Notes under the pieces: model-generated
Told to the model about the DNA's origin: nothing
Database searches by the model: none
What the model saw: only the letters and a program-made list of their open reading frames with translations
Position numbers and translations under genes: made by a program
Shown: positions 25,747 to 34,480 of the stretch, one piece after another
How positions within the stretch are numbered: position 1 is the stretch's first letter
Layout: each line of letters starts with the position of its first letter
Source: Fibrobacterota bacterium
GTDB taxonomy: Bacteria > Fibrobacterota > Fibrobacteria > UBA5070
Reading direction: 5' to 3'
NCBI GenBank assembly: GCA_016715065.1
Contig: JADKBN010000009.1
Coordinates: forward strand, 84,641-148,640
Length of the DNA: 64,000 nucleotides

Positions 25747-26580
25747 CTATTCCTTGTCTTTCCAGTATTCCTCCACGTGCAAAGCTGCGGGATTGGCGCG
25801 GGTCCACTTTTGGTATCCGGCGGGTTCGAGAATCGTGGAAATGTCGCGGACCATTCCCGGGCTGCCGCAGAGGTAGACATCGGTCTTGGCCGGATCCAGG
25901 TGGACCCGTGCCTTTTCCGCCAGCAGTCGGCCTTGGTCCTGGAAAAACACCGTCAGGCGACCGATCTGCCCCTTCCAGAGAGGGTCCAGGTGAGGCCTGG
26001 AGATCGCGGGAAGGTAGACGAAGTTGGGGAGGGCGAAGTCCAAGGCGCGGAACTCGCCATGGTGGCCGAGCTCGGCGCGTCGGGTGGCGCCATGAAGAAG
26101 CACAAATCGCACATCCGGCCGCACCGCCGCATGTTGGCGGACCATGGCCAGGAAGGGCGCGATGCCCGTGCCGGTCCCGACCATCACGATGGTTTTGGTC
26201 TGGGCGTTTTCCAGCGTGAAGTTGCCTGTGATGCGACGGCCCAGCTGCAGGCGATCGCCAGGTTCCAGCGTCCACAGGCGCGGTGTGAGCGTGCCTTCCG
26301 GGACGTGGGCCACGTAAAATTGCAGGACCTCGTTTTCGAAGCCGGCCGAGGCGATGGAATAGGCGCGAAGCACCATCTTCCCCTCCTGCGGAGGCCGTGC
26401 TTCGGGGATCACTTCTCCGGAGCGAGGGACGGAACTCTCCAGCCCCAAGGTGACGTATTGACCCGCCTGGTAGGGCTCGAAAGCTTGATCCGGTTGGATG
26501 TAATAGGTGCGCAGGCTCGGCGTGTAATCGATCCGAGCGACCACCGTGGCATTGTAATTCTGGGAATCCGGAATGGACAT
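25747..26580 (-). CDS. ferredoxin-NADP(+) reductase family protein
   Basis: 277 residues. The FAD-binding domain has LRAYSIASAGFENEVLQFYV (R-x-Y-S), and the NADP-binding domain has MVGTGTGIAPFLAMVR and YLCGSPGMV. The C-terminus HVEEYWKDKE fits bacterial Fpr-type enzymes. It moves electrons between NADPH and ferredoxin or flavodoxin. ATG 26580 is preferred; the frame is open to 26670. The next gene upstream (TM2 protein) is 104 bases away. Confidence 0.9.
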   Translation of the reverse strand: MSIPDSQNYNATVVARIDYTPSLRTYYIQPDQAFEPYQAGQYVTLGLESSVPRSGEVIPEARPPQEGKMVLRAYSIASAGFENEVLQFYVAHVPEGTLTPRLWTLEPGDRLQLGRRITGNFTLENAQTKTIVMVGTGTGIAPFLAMVRQHAAVRPDVRFVLLHGATRRAELGHHGEFRALDFALPNFVYLPAISRPHLDPLWKGQIGRLTVFFQDQGRLLAEKARVHLDPAKTDVYLCGSPGMVRDISTILEPAGYQKWTRANPAALHVEEYWKDKE

Positions 26581-26684
26581 GGGTAGGGTATTTACAAAAA
26601 CTTGCGCCGAGGCAGGTTGATGGCGGAGAGATCCGATTTCAGGAAGGTTGCATTTTCTCCCATCCATCAAAATCGGGCGTGACG

Positions 26685-27368
26685 TCAGTCGTCGTGGGAG
26701 ATCGTGCGGGCTGGCTTGGAAAGAAGCTCGTACAGCGGGCCTGTCGCGGAAAATCCCTGGACCAGGTTGTAGGTCACTTCGTCGCCCGGTTGGGCTTGCC
26801 CGAGGCGTTTTTGCAAAATGGCCTTGACCTGGAATTTATCAGGACCCAACTGCTCGATGCGGTACTCGTAGGTATCGGAGGAGGGAAGGGTCGCGCCAAT
26901 GGCTTCCAGGTCGGCGGAGAACTCACCAGTCGCCTGGAGATGGGCTTCTTCCAATTTGGCAAGTTGCATCAGGACTGGCTTGCATTCGGCGAGCTTTGCC
27001 TTGTCGGTGGCTTGCATAAAGCGTGGGATCGCAAGCGCGGCGAGTATGCCGGTCATCACCACCAGAAAAAATCCACCCCCGATCGCCACCGCCACCGCGG
27101 CCACGTTGCCCTTGATTCCGGGGTAGCGCGCGTCCAGCTCGGTTTGGGATTTCGTGAGGTAGACGATCCACTCGACCGTGGCGATGATGCCGGGAATCAA
27201 GGTCCAGAAAAAGAGCGCGTACAGCACTCCCTGGCCATATTTGCGCAGATAGAACTTGTGCCCCCCGAAACCGCCCAAAAACATGGTGATCAACACCAAG
27301 GCGGTCTTGTCGATGCCGGAAGCCACGGGCTTCGGTGTGGTGGGAATGGTGGCGGTCTGGTCTTCCAC
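26685..27368 (-). CDS. TM2-domain protein fused to a pilin-like segment
   Basis: About 227 residues from GTG 27368 (AAGGA 7 bases upstream). Residues ~20-75 are a TM2 domain: two helices with FLGGFGGHKFYLRKYGQGVLY and PGIIATVEWIVYL. A third helix follows (~95-120) with MTGILAALAIPRFMQATDKAK, which looks like the N-terminal helix of a type IV pilin or pseudopilin (lacking a leader-peptidase site at its start). Then comes a soluble alpha/beta domain with EEAHLQATGEFSADLEAIG, as in minor pilins. The combination is unusual; a role in membrane sensing or fibre assembly is only a guess. Confidence 0.72.
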   Translation of the reverse strand: MEDQTATIPTTPKPVASGIDKTALVLITMFLGGFGGHKFYLRKYGQGVLYALFFWTLIPGIIATVEWIVYLTKSQTELDARYPGIKGNVAAVAVAIGGGFFLVVMTGILAALAIPRFMQATDKAKLAECKPVLMQLAKLEEAHLQATGEFSADLEAIGATLPSSDTYEYRIEQLGPDKFQVKAILQKRLGQAQPGDEVTYNLVQGFSATGPLYELLSKPARTISHDD

Positions 27369-27495
27369 GGAAACGTCCTTGGCTTGCGAACGGATGCGAA
27401 CGGCAATCGGGCAACCATGGAAAACGTAGGCATCCGCGCCGGGCCGCAAAGGCCTATTTTAACACTCTCTACCATATCGCATCGAAGGAGAATCC

Positions 27496-28422
27496 ATGGA
27501 ACGTGTCATCATCGTCGGATCCGGACCCGCGGGACTCACCGCCTCCCTGTACGCCGCCCGTGCGGACCTCAAGCCTTTGTGCATCGAGGGCTGGCAGCCA
27601 TTGGGGCTTCTGATGACCACCACCGAAGTGGAAAATTTCCCGGGATTCCCGGAAGGCGTCATGGGGCCTGAATTGATGATGAAGATGCGCGAACAGGCTG
27701 AAAAATTCGGGACCCGGTTTGTCACCGAGAACGCCTCCAAGCTGGATCTGAGTGGAGATGTCAAGAAGGTCTGGGTGGGCGAGACCCTGTACGAATCCCG
27801 CACGGTCATCCTGGCCACGGGCGCGAGCTCGGTGAAGGTGGGCATTCCTTCGGAAGAAGAATACCTGTACGGAAAAGGGATCAGCACCTGTGCCACTTGC
27901 GATGGCGCCTTCTACAAAAAGCTCGTCGTAGCCGTGATCGGTGGTGGGGACAGCGCCATGGAAGAGGCGAATTTCCTCACGAATTTCGCCAGCAAGGTGT
28001 ACCTGATCCACCGCCGCGAGGAATTCCGCGCTTCCCGGATCATGGTGGATTGCGTCAAGGCCAATCCCAAGATCGAATTGGTGACTCCATACACCATCGA
28101 AGAATTCGTGGGTGATGGCAAGCTACTGAAGTCGATCCGCGTCAAGCACGCCCAGACCGGCGAACTGCGCACGCTCGAGCTCGACGGGGCCTTCGTGGCG
28201 ATCGGGCACAAGCCCAACACGGAGCTTTTTTCCGACCAGGTGGAGCTGGACGAAAAGGGCTACGTCAAGTGCCAGGGGCGCAGCCAGAAAACGTCCACGC
28301 CGGGCGTGTTCGCGGCGGGCGACCTGCAGGACACCACCTACAAGCAGGCCATCACCAGCGCCGGATCCGGCTGTGTGGCGGCGTTGGATGCCCAACATTA
28401 CTTGGAGCACCACGGCTGGTAG
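27496..28422 (+). CDS. trxB: thioredoxin-disulfide reductase
   Basis: 308 residues, usual length. FAD motif VGSGPAGLTASLYAAR at the N-terminus, redox pair in STCATCDGAF, NADPH motif VIGGGDSAMEEA, and C-terminal FAD motif GVFAAGDLQD. It uses NADPH to reduce thioredoxin. AAGGAG lies 5 bases before the ATG. It is divergent from the TM2 gene and followed by a palindromic repeat that may end its transcript. Confidence 0.95.
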   Translation: MERVIIVGSGPAGLTASLYAARADLKPLCIEGWQPLGLLMTTTEVENFPGFPEGVMGPELMMKMREQAEKFGTRFVTENASKLDLSGDVKKVWVGETLYESRTVILATGASSVKVGIPSEEEYLYGKGISTCATCDGAFYKKLVVAVIGGGDSAMEEANFLTNFASKVYLIHRREEFRASRIMVDCVKANPKIELVTPYTIEEFVGDGKLLKSIRVKHAQTGELRTLELDGAFVAIGHKPNTELFSDQVELDEKGYVKCQGRSQKTSTPGVFAAGDLQDTTYKQAITSAGSGCVAALDAQHYLEHHGW

Positions 28423-28469
28423 CCGTTCGCCCTTCGAGACGCGGCATGGCCGCTCCTCAGGACGAACGG
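28423..28469. repeat. intergenic palindromic repeat
   Basis: CCGTTCGCCCTTCGAGACGC .. GCTCCTCAGGACGAACGG, a hairpin immediately after the trxB stop; same family as 10486, 20613 and 20707. Confidence 0.65.
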
Positions 28470-29701
28470 CAGTTCTTGTCAGGTCGCGGACTTTCCCTGC
28501 GTTGGGCTCTCATCCCTCGGGCGGAAGGGCGACCAGGCCCGAGCACACGGCGGGAAACAGCATGGGACGCACGCGAGGCGCCTCCGGGGAGGCTGGCCAA
28601 CTCGAACCAGGCGCGGGCGCTGGGCGGATTGGCTAGCACGGCAAGCGTGCTGTGCGGATCGGAATCCAGAAATTCCATCGCCATGTGGCCTTCGGTGGAT
28701 TCTGCGATGGAGGCGACCTTCCGCTTGGCAGGGGAGGGAAGTCCCAGGATTCGCCCTTCCACCACCATCTCCAGAATCGTGGCGTCGAGCTGGGAATGCG
28801 CTTGGCCCATGCCTGGAAACGCTCCAAACGTTCCCAACGGAGCCCGAGCGAACACCATGGTTTCGGAGTTCCGCCAGCGAAACACGAATCCGTGGTGGGT
28901 GTCCCGAACGGTGGACAAAAGCGCCTCGGCGCCGTCGGCACCCAGATAGGGGAGCTCTTCCACTTCGAAGGATTCCGAAAGCGAGCGAAGGAACGATTCG
29001 GGTTGGGCGGCCAACTCTCGGTAGATCCGATGGAGAGGCGGCAGAATCAGGCCGGGGTCGTCCACGGAAACCAAGTAGCACAACAGGGGGCCGGTTCCGC
29101 TGGACGAGCCTTCCAGGTGGACCAGGCGGGTGCCGGCGAACAGGCGCTGGATCTGGCCGATCCGTTCCGGATCCTCCAATCTGTACACGGTCCGTTCCAC
29201 CGATTCGTCGTCCAGAAAACGCGAGACCACGGGTGCGGACCAGATCCCCAGGTTTTCCAGGACGGAAGTGGGAATTTCGTGAAGCACGACCTCTGGCCGG
29301 CGCACCCCCGCACCGGTGCTCTCGGCGAGTCCGGACACCTGGCTGGGATCCACTGCGGCAAAAAAGCCCCTGCGATCGAACCTGTCGTCGATTCCCCCGA
29401 CGGTGGCGGTGAATTTTTCCGAACAAGGATAGAGTGAGACAGAATCTGTCGCCAGAACGCCTTCGCGGCGCCACCTGGCCAGGATCTCGGCCGAGGTGTC
29501 CGTTCCGGCACACCCAGGCTCGGACTCGGGATCTTCCGAACCCAGCTCCACGCGGATCCAATTCCAGGGATGCCTCTGGAAAAGGGCCTTGCGCCGCGCC
29601 GGCCCCATCGTGAATAGCGGTGGACAGACCAATCCCACCAGATCTTGTCCGGTTCGCGACGAATCGTATCGAAGACCTGGGAATGGGGCAATAGCGCTCA
29701 T
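28457..29701 (-). CDS. DUF1015 family protein, C-terminus altered by a frameshift
   Basis: ATG 29701 is chosen because AGGAGAG stands just before it. The body (APFPGLRYDSSRTGQDLVGLVCPP...FQRHPWNWIRVELG) has the DUF1015 N-terminal pattern, and RWRNSETMV..GHMAMEFLDSDPHSTLAVLANPP is also characteristic. The function is unknown. The uninterrupted frame ends in an atypical basic tail at 28457. Dropping one G from GGGG 28586-28589 instead gives ..EAPRVRPMLFPAVCSGLVALPPEG with a stop at 28510, matching the usual family ending ('L-x-P-x-x-x-S-G-L-V'). The real end is therefore probably 28510. Confidence 0.75.
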   Translation of the reverse strand: MSAIAPFPGLRYDSSRTGQDLVGLVCPPLFTMGPARRKALFQRHPWNWIRVELGSEDPESEPGCAGTDTSAEILARWRREGVLATDSVSLYPCSEKFTATVGGIDDRFDRRGFFAAVDPSQVSGLAESTGAGVRRPEVVLHEIPTSVLENLGIWSAPVVSRFLDDESVERTVYRLEDPERIGQIQRLFAGTRLVHLEGSSSGTGPLLCYLVSVDDPGLILPPLHRIYRELAAQPESFLRSLSESFEVEELPYLGADGAEALLSTVRDTHHGFVFRWRNSETMVFARAPLGTFGAFPGMGQAHSQLDATILEMVVEGRILGLPSPAKRKVASIAESTEGHMAMEFLDSDPHSTLAVLANPPSARAWFELASLPGGASRASHAVSRRVLGPGRPSARGMRAQRRESPRPDKNCRSS

Positions 29702-29792
29702 GGACTCTCCTATGTCCGACATGATCCCACCAAACGGGACGGAAAAGCAATCGTTTTCCACGCCGGCAGGGGACGTTCGGTCGCAGAGGTGA

Positions 29793-30311
29793 TCAGTTCC
29801 GGGGAACCCCCAGGAACCACAATGCAGCCCAGATCTTCGCATCCACCAAGGATCCGGCCGCAATCCGCTCGGAAAGCCAGCCGGCGACCTGCTCCAGCGG
29901 TATCGACTCCACCACGATCGATTCCTCGCCGGGGACTCCTCCGCCTTCGCCGGTGCGGACCAGGTCTTCGGCCAGCACCAGCTGGAGGGTTTCGCTGGTC
30001 AGGCCCGCGGAAGAGGGTGCTCGGCACAGGTAGGTGAGTTTGCCCGCTTTCCAGCCGGTTTCCTCTTCAAGCTCGCGTCCGGCAGCCACCAACGGATCTT
30101 CCATCTCGCCTTCGTCGCCCACCAGCCCCGCAGGAAGCTCGATGGTTTCCACCCCTACCGGGCGCCGGTGCTGGCGAACCAGCAGAAGTTCGCCAGCGGG
30201 GGTCGCGGCGATCACGCCCACCACACCGGTGGCGCGACGTCTGCGCACGAACTCCCAGCCATCACGGTTCACCACTTCCAGCCAACGTCCTTGCCAGGCA
30301 ACCGTGTCCAT
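29793..30311 (-). CDS. NUDIX hydrolase, ADP-ribose pyrophosphatase-like
   Basis: 172 residues. The Nudix box is complete: GLVGDEGEMEDPLVAAGRELEEETGW region (G-x5-E-x7-R-E-x-x-E-E-x-G). The preceding QHRRPVGVETIELPAGLVG block is typical of ADP-sugar pyrophosphatases, which clear ADP-ribose. GAGGAG lies before ATG 30311, at the end of the topoisomerase gene 3 bases upstream, so the two are translationally linked. Confidence 0.88.
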   Translation of the reverse strand: MDTVAWQGRWLEVVNRDGWEFVRRRRATGVVGVIAATPAGELLLVRQHRRPVGVETIELPAGLVGDEGEMEDPLVAAGRELEEETGWKAGKLTYLCRAPSSAGLTSETLQLVLAEDLVRTGEGGGVPGEESIVVESIPLEQVAGWLSERIAAGSLVDAKIWAALWFLGVPRN

Positions 30312-30313
30312 GT

Positions 30314-32737
30314 TCACTCCTCTTTTTTCTTGCGGGGAACCCGGGGGACGATCGCTCCTTCCACGATGCGGAAGTTCACGATGCCGTCGCATTCCGGATA
30401 GCGCGGGCAGGACAGGAACGGCCCGAACCGGCCTTTGCGCAGCTTGGTGGGGCCCAGACACTTGGGGCAGGGAAACTCGGGATGCAAGGATCCGATGGAC
30501 AAATCGGTGGGGCCACCCTGGCTGGGAGCCGCATCCGGTCCGGCGGCGCGATCCTCGAAAACAAATTCTGTTTTCAGTTCGTCAGTGAGCTTCACGCGGG
30601 CGGAGAACGACTTGCGGGTCTTGAAGCTGAAAAAGCCATCCAGAGGCCCGATTTCGCGGGTTTCCAACAGCTGTTCCGCCTCCGCTCGCGTGATCAGGCG
30701 CTGGCTGAGCGTCTTGTAGAGCTTGAAGTCGCAGCCCGTGCATTCGTAGGCCTTGAGCTTTTCCTTGACTGGTTTGCCGCAGGTCGGGCACTTCCCGAAG
30801 GGCTCGCTTTCCTCGAATCCGGTCTCGTGGTCGAAGGCCTTGGCCTTTTGCACGATCGATTCTGTGAACGTGCCGATTTCCTTCATGAAGGCGTCGCGGC
30901 GGATCCGGCCCTTTTCCATTTCCAGCAGCTTGTGCTCCCAGTCGCCGGTCAAAGTGGGGGAGACAAGTTCGGGAACCGGGATCGCATCCAGCAGATGCAC
31001 CAATTGCATGGCCTTGGCGGTGGGCACAAGGTCCTTGCGCTCGCGGGTCACATACCGGGCGCTGACCAACTTTTCGATGGTTTCGGCGCGCGTTGCGGGA
31101 GTTCCCAGGCCACGCTCCTTCATGGCTTCCGCCAATTCTTCGTCTTCCAGCAATTTGCCGGCGTTTTCCATCGCACCCAGCAGCGATGCGTCGTTGTAGC
31201 GGGCTGGAGGCTTGGTCTCGAAGGCTTCCAAAAGCACCGTCTCGGCTTGGACGCGATCGAGCGATCCGCCCAAGCCGGGCAGGCGAGAGGCCATGCCGAT
31301 TTCCACATCCTCTTCTTCTTCCTTGCCGAAGGCTTCGCGCCAACCGGCGGTGGAAAGAACCTTGGCGGTGGTCCGGAAGGCGTCTTCACCCACACGGGTG
31401 GTGCGTTCCACGATCTTCCAGATGGCGGTATCCAGGAACGCTGCCAGGAAGCGTCGCACCACCAGGTCGTAGATCTTGGATTCCACGGCGGAAAGGGCAC
31501 TGGAAGGGGCCTCGCCGGTGGGAACGATCGCAAAGTGGTCGGAGATCTTGGCGTTGTCGAAGATCTTCTTGGCGTTCACCGCCCGGGTGGGGTCCGTGAT
31601 CTTGGCGGCCAGCGCCTTGTAGGGGCTCACCAGCTGACCCAAAATACGCTGCACTTCAGGAGGGTAATCTTCCGGCAGGCACTTGGAATCGGTACGCGGG
31701 TAGGTCAGGACCTTGTGGCGTTCATAGAGAGCCTGTGCGGCCTGCAAGGTGGTGCGGGCGGAAAACCCGAAGCGCTTGTTCGCCTCCCGCTGGAGTGTCG
31801 TGAGGTCGAACAGGGTGGGTGGGGCCTCGCGGCTTTCGCGGGTCTTGTCGGTGGCCTTGGCTGGTTTGCCCTTGCAGCGCTCGCGAATTTGGTCGGCCAA
31901 GGCCTTTTCCCAAATGCGGTCGGCGCGATCGTCGGGGTCGTCTGCCTTGCGGAAATCCTCGCGGATCCACATGCCTTCGTAGGTTTCCCCACCGGTTTCG
32001 AAGATTCCCTTGGCCGTCCAGTACGGACGTGGCTTGAAATTGCCAATCTCGCGCTCGCGCCCCACCAAAATCGCCAAGGTGGGCGTTTGCACACGGCCCA
32101 AATTGGCGGTTTCCTTGCCGGCACGGCCAAAAAGCCGCACGGTGAAGGCGCGGGTGGCGTTGATTCCCACCAGCCAATCGGATTCCGACCGGCACATGGC
32201 CGCGTCGGCCAAACCGGCCTTTTGGGTGGAAGGAAGGAGGTTGGTGAAGCCTTCCTTGATCGCCGATTGGGTCATGGACTGGAGCCACAGACGCTGGTAG
32301 GGTTTGTCCACCCCCAGGAATTTCACGATGTACGTGAAGATCAATTCGCCTTCGCGACCCGCGTCACAGGCGTTGATCAGGGCCGTCACGTCCTTGCGCT
32401 TGGCTTCCTTCTCGATGATGTCCAGAAGTTCGGAGCCGCCCTCGTCCTCTTCCTCTTCCTTGGTCTTTTTCCGGCGGGCGCGAAACTTCGCGTCGTCCTT
32501 GGAAGCCTTGAGAGGAAAGGTCGGAGGGACGATCGGAAGGGCGTCGAGCCTCCAGAATCCGTACTTCTTCTTGTCCAGATCTTCCGGCATGCACAGCTCG
32601 ACCAAATGGCCTGCCGCGGAGCAGATGATCAGGTCTTCCCGCTCGAAGACTTTGCCTCGGGCGGTGAATCCACCCAAAGCGCGAGCGATGTCGCGAGCGA
32701 CGGAAGGTTTTTCGGCGATGACCAGTTTCTTGCTCAA
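30314..32737 (-). CDS. topB: type IA DNA topoisomerase (topoisomerase III-like)
   Basis: 807 residues from TTG 32737 (GGAG upstream; MSKKLVIAEKPSVARDIARALGG is the canonical N-terminus). The Toprim acidic motif NACDAGREGELIF is at ~125 and the catalytic Tyr in VLTYPRTDSKCLP near 335. Two zinc-binding segments close the protein: CPTCGKPVKEKLKAYECTGC and CPKCLGPTKLRKG..CPRYPEC. It cuts one DNA strand through a phosphotyrosine to relax negative supercoils or resolve linked DNA. The N-terminus is topoisomerase III-like, while the C-terminal zinc ribbons recall topoisomerase I, so the precise subtype is open. The antisense frame is open for over 1,300 codons but is a shadow. Confidence 0.9.
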   Translation of the reverse strand: MSKKLVIAEKPSVARDIARALGGFTARGKVFEREDLIICSAAGHLVELCMPEDLDKKKYGFWRLDALPIVPPTFPLKASKDDAKFRARRKKTKEEEEDEGGSELLDIIEKEAKRKDVTALINACDAGREGELIFTYIVKFLGVDKPYQRLWLQSMTQSAIKEGFTNLLPSTQKAGLADAAMCRSESDWLVGINATRAFTVRLFGRAGKETANLGRVQTPTLAILVGREREIGNFKPRPYWTAKGIFETGGETYEGMWIREDFRKADDPDDRADRIWEKALADQIRERCKGKPAKATDKTRESREAPPTLFDLTTLQREANKRFGFSARTTLQAAQALYERHKVLTYPRTDSKCLPEDYPPEVQRILGQLVSPYKALAAKITDPTRAVNAKKIFDNAKISDHFAIVPTGEAPSSALSAVESKIYDLVVRRFLAAFLDTAIWKIVERTTRVGEDAFRTTAKVLSTAGWREAFGKEEEEDVEIGMASRLPGLGGSLDRVQAETVLLEAFETKPPARYNDASLLGAMENAGKLLEDEELAEAMKERGLGTPATRAETIEKLVSARYVTRERKDLVPTAKAMQLVHLLDAIPVPELVSPTLTGDWEHKLLEMEKGRIRRDAFMKEIGTFTESIVQKAKAFDHETGFEESEPFGKCPTCGKPVKEKLKAYECTGCDFKLYKTLSQRLITRAEAEQLLETREIGPLDGFFSFKTRKSFSARVKLTDELKTEFVFEDRAAGPDAAPSQGGPTDLSIGSLHPEFPCPKCLGPTKLRKGRFGPFLSCPRYPECDGIVNFRIVEGAIVPRVPRKKKEE

Positions 32738-32890
32738 AAGCGTGACTCCGAAATGGGCGAGAAGGGTACGGAAACATACCACAGACTCGCGATTGGGGAC
32801 AGATTTATGCAAGAAGGGGAGTCTCGGAGTAGTCATTCCCTGTCGTCCAAGGTATCTTGGGCCTTCTTCCCATCGAACGGAAAGGTTCCA

Positions 32891-34480
32891 GTGAATCCAA
32901 GGATTTCGGTCGCGCTTCTCTCGGCGACGATGCTTGCTGGGTGCGGATTCTCAGATTCCAGCAACTACGCTGGCGGGGCGTTCCTCGACGCACAGGGGCA
33001 TTCCGTCTCTGGGCGCGCGGAAGCTTCGCTCGGTGCCACCACCCGGTCGGTGGAGTATTTGCCACCGGAAGGCTACCCCGCCTTGCCGGGAATGAGCCCT
33101 ACTTTGGCGATCGGGACGGTCGGAGCCGATTCGGTTCGTGCCGTGTTCGGGTTCGACCTGCGCGAGTCTGCCGGCTGGGGGGATCTTGCTTTTCTGCAAC
33201 GCCACCCGATCCGAGCCATCACTTTTTCCGTGGGCGATACCGCCTGGAAACCAGCCGTGCGCTTGCGCTTGGTGCGCTCCGACTCAGCCACCCTGCCGGC
33301 TCTGTTCATGGGGATCGAGCCATCGCAACTCACGCAGACACGCATCCTATGGGATACCGTGGTCCAGCTTGCCGCAGATTCCGTGGGGATGTACAACATT
33401 CGGATCGATTCTGCCCTGTCCGAATCGATCCGAGTCAGTCTGACCCAGGAACGCGGGTGGCTTGCCGTGCTATTGGATCCCCTTGCTGCTTCAGGATCCT
33501 ACACAAAAACGATGACCAACATCGGGGCACAACCGGTCCTGGATCGCGATACCCTGCCCATCACGCTGGGAGGCTGGGGCGGTGTTTTGGCCACCCGTAA
33601 CGTGTACAACCGTGCAGCAAGCTCCTCCTCCGATGCGATCGGCTGGTGGGCTGGCACAGGGCGTCGGGCGAGATTTGAACTGGATGGAGATGCCATCCGT
33701 GCGTCCTTGCATCGCCAAGTGCCTGCCAACGACATCAGTCCAGAAACAGACAATTCGTACCATGTGTTACAGGCGCGAGCGAACCTGGGGATCAAAAGCT
33801 GGGCTGCAAGCGCCAATGCCAGCAAGAGAATGTTGTTGACTTCCAAGGTGATCGACCGGGAAGACTCGGCCCATTTGGTGTTGGGCACACCGGCTCGGAT
33901 GCCGAGTTCGGTGCTGTCCACGGAAGAATCCGGGGTAGATGGTGACATCGAAGTCAAATGCACCGAGCTTGTACCCTCCAAACTCGCCGATTGCTCGGTG
34001 GTCATCGCGGGGACTGCACAGTTCAACTACACGCGCCTTGCCAGCGTCAACCTGAACTTCCTGGCCTTCAATCAGGACCACTTCTGGCTGCGCACGGATG
34101 TTGCCGACCAAGCGGAATTCGAGGTCCTGAACAACTTGCGAGTTTCGGTCCGATCGGAGAATTCCGACCACGGGGGATCCCATCTGTGGGTGAAGTGGAT
34201 CCGGATCTACTCAAAACACGCGTCCGACTCCCAAAACGACTCGGTAGGTGTTCGCTCCAAAGCCACACTTGTGGATGGCGCCAACACAATCGAGCTTGAA
34301 ATGCGTTCTGCGCTTACGCAAGTGATTGTCCAGAAGAAAAGGAAAGTCGTGCTGGATTTGGTGCCTGTCGGAGGTAGCGCCTATGGCTTGGACCTGTGGA
34401 CCGCGCAAATGGCTACCGGTACCAAGCTGATCGATTCTGTCCATGTCTTGCTCCGTCCCCGCGACGGAAGGAACTTCTGA
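32891..34480 (+). CDS. unknown lipoprotein, partner of the following beta-barrel
   Basis: 529 residues from GTG 32891 (GGAAAGG upstream). The signal peptide VNPRISVALLSATMLAGCG has lipobox L-A-G-C. The mature part is beta-rich with Ser/Asp-rich loops and no family I recognise; the segments ITFSVGDTAWKPAVRLRLVR and RTDVADQAEFEVLNNLRVSV suggest repeated carbohydrate-binding-like or DNRLRE-like domains. Its stop overlaps the ATG of the next gene (TGATG), so the two products are probably made together and act at the outer membrane. Confidence 0.65.
   Translation: MNPRISVALLSATMLAGCGFSDSSNYAGGAFLDAQGHSVSGRAEASLGATTRSVEYLPPEGYPALPGMSPTLAIGTVGADSVRAVFGFDLRESAGWGDLAFLQRHPIRAITFSVGDTAWKPAVRLRLVRSDSATLPALFMGIEPSQLTQTRILWDTVVQLAADSVGMYNIRIDSALSESIRVSLTQERGWLAVLLDPLAASGSYTKTMTNIGAQPVLDRDTLPITLGGWGGVLATRNVYNRAASSSSDAIGWWAGTGRRARFELDGDAIRASLHRQVPANDISPETDNSYHVLQARANLGIKSWAASANASKRMLLTSKVIDREDSAHLVLGTPARMPSSVLSTEESGVDGDIEVKCTELVPSKLADCSVVIAGTAQFNYTRLASVNLNFLAFNQDHFWLRTDVADQAEFEVLNNLRVSVRSENSDHGGSHLWVKWIRIYSKHASDSQNDSVGVRSKATLVDGANTIELEMRSALTQVIVQKKRKVVLDLVPVGGSAYGLDLWTAQMATGTKLIDSVHVLLRPRDGRNF

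Noticed and set aside
30482..32890. Plus-strand open frame of over 800 codons before the lipoprotein gene
   Set aside because: It is antisense to the topoisomerase gene, whose motifs are complete. High GC keeps the opposite strand open; the true plus-strand start is GTG 32891.
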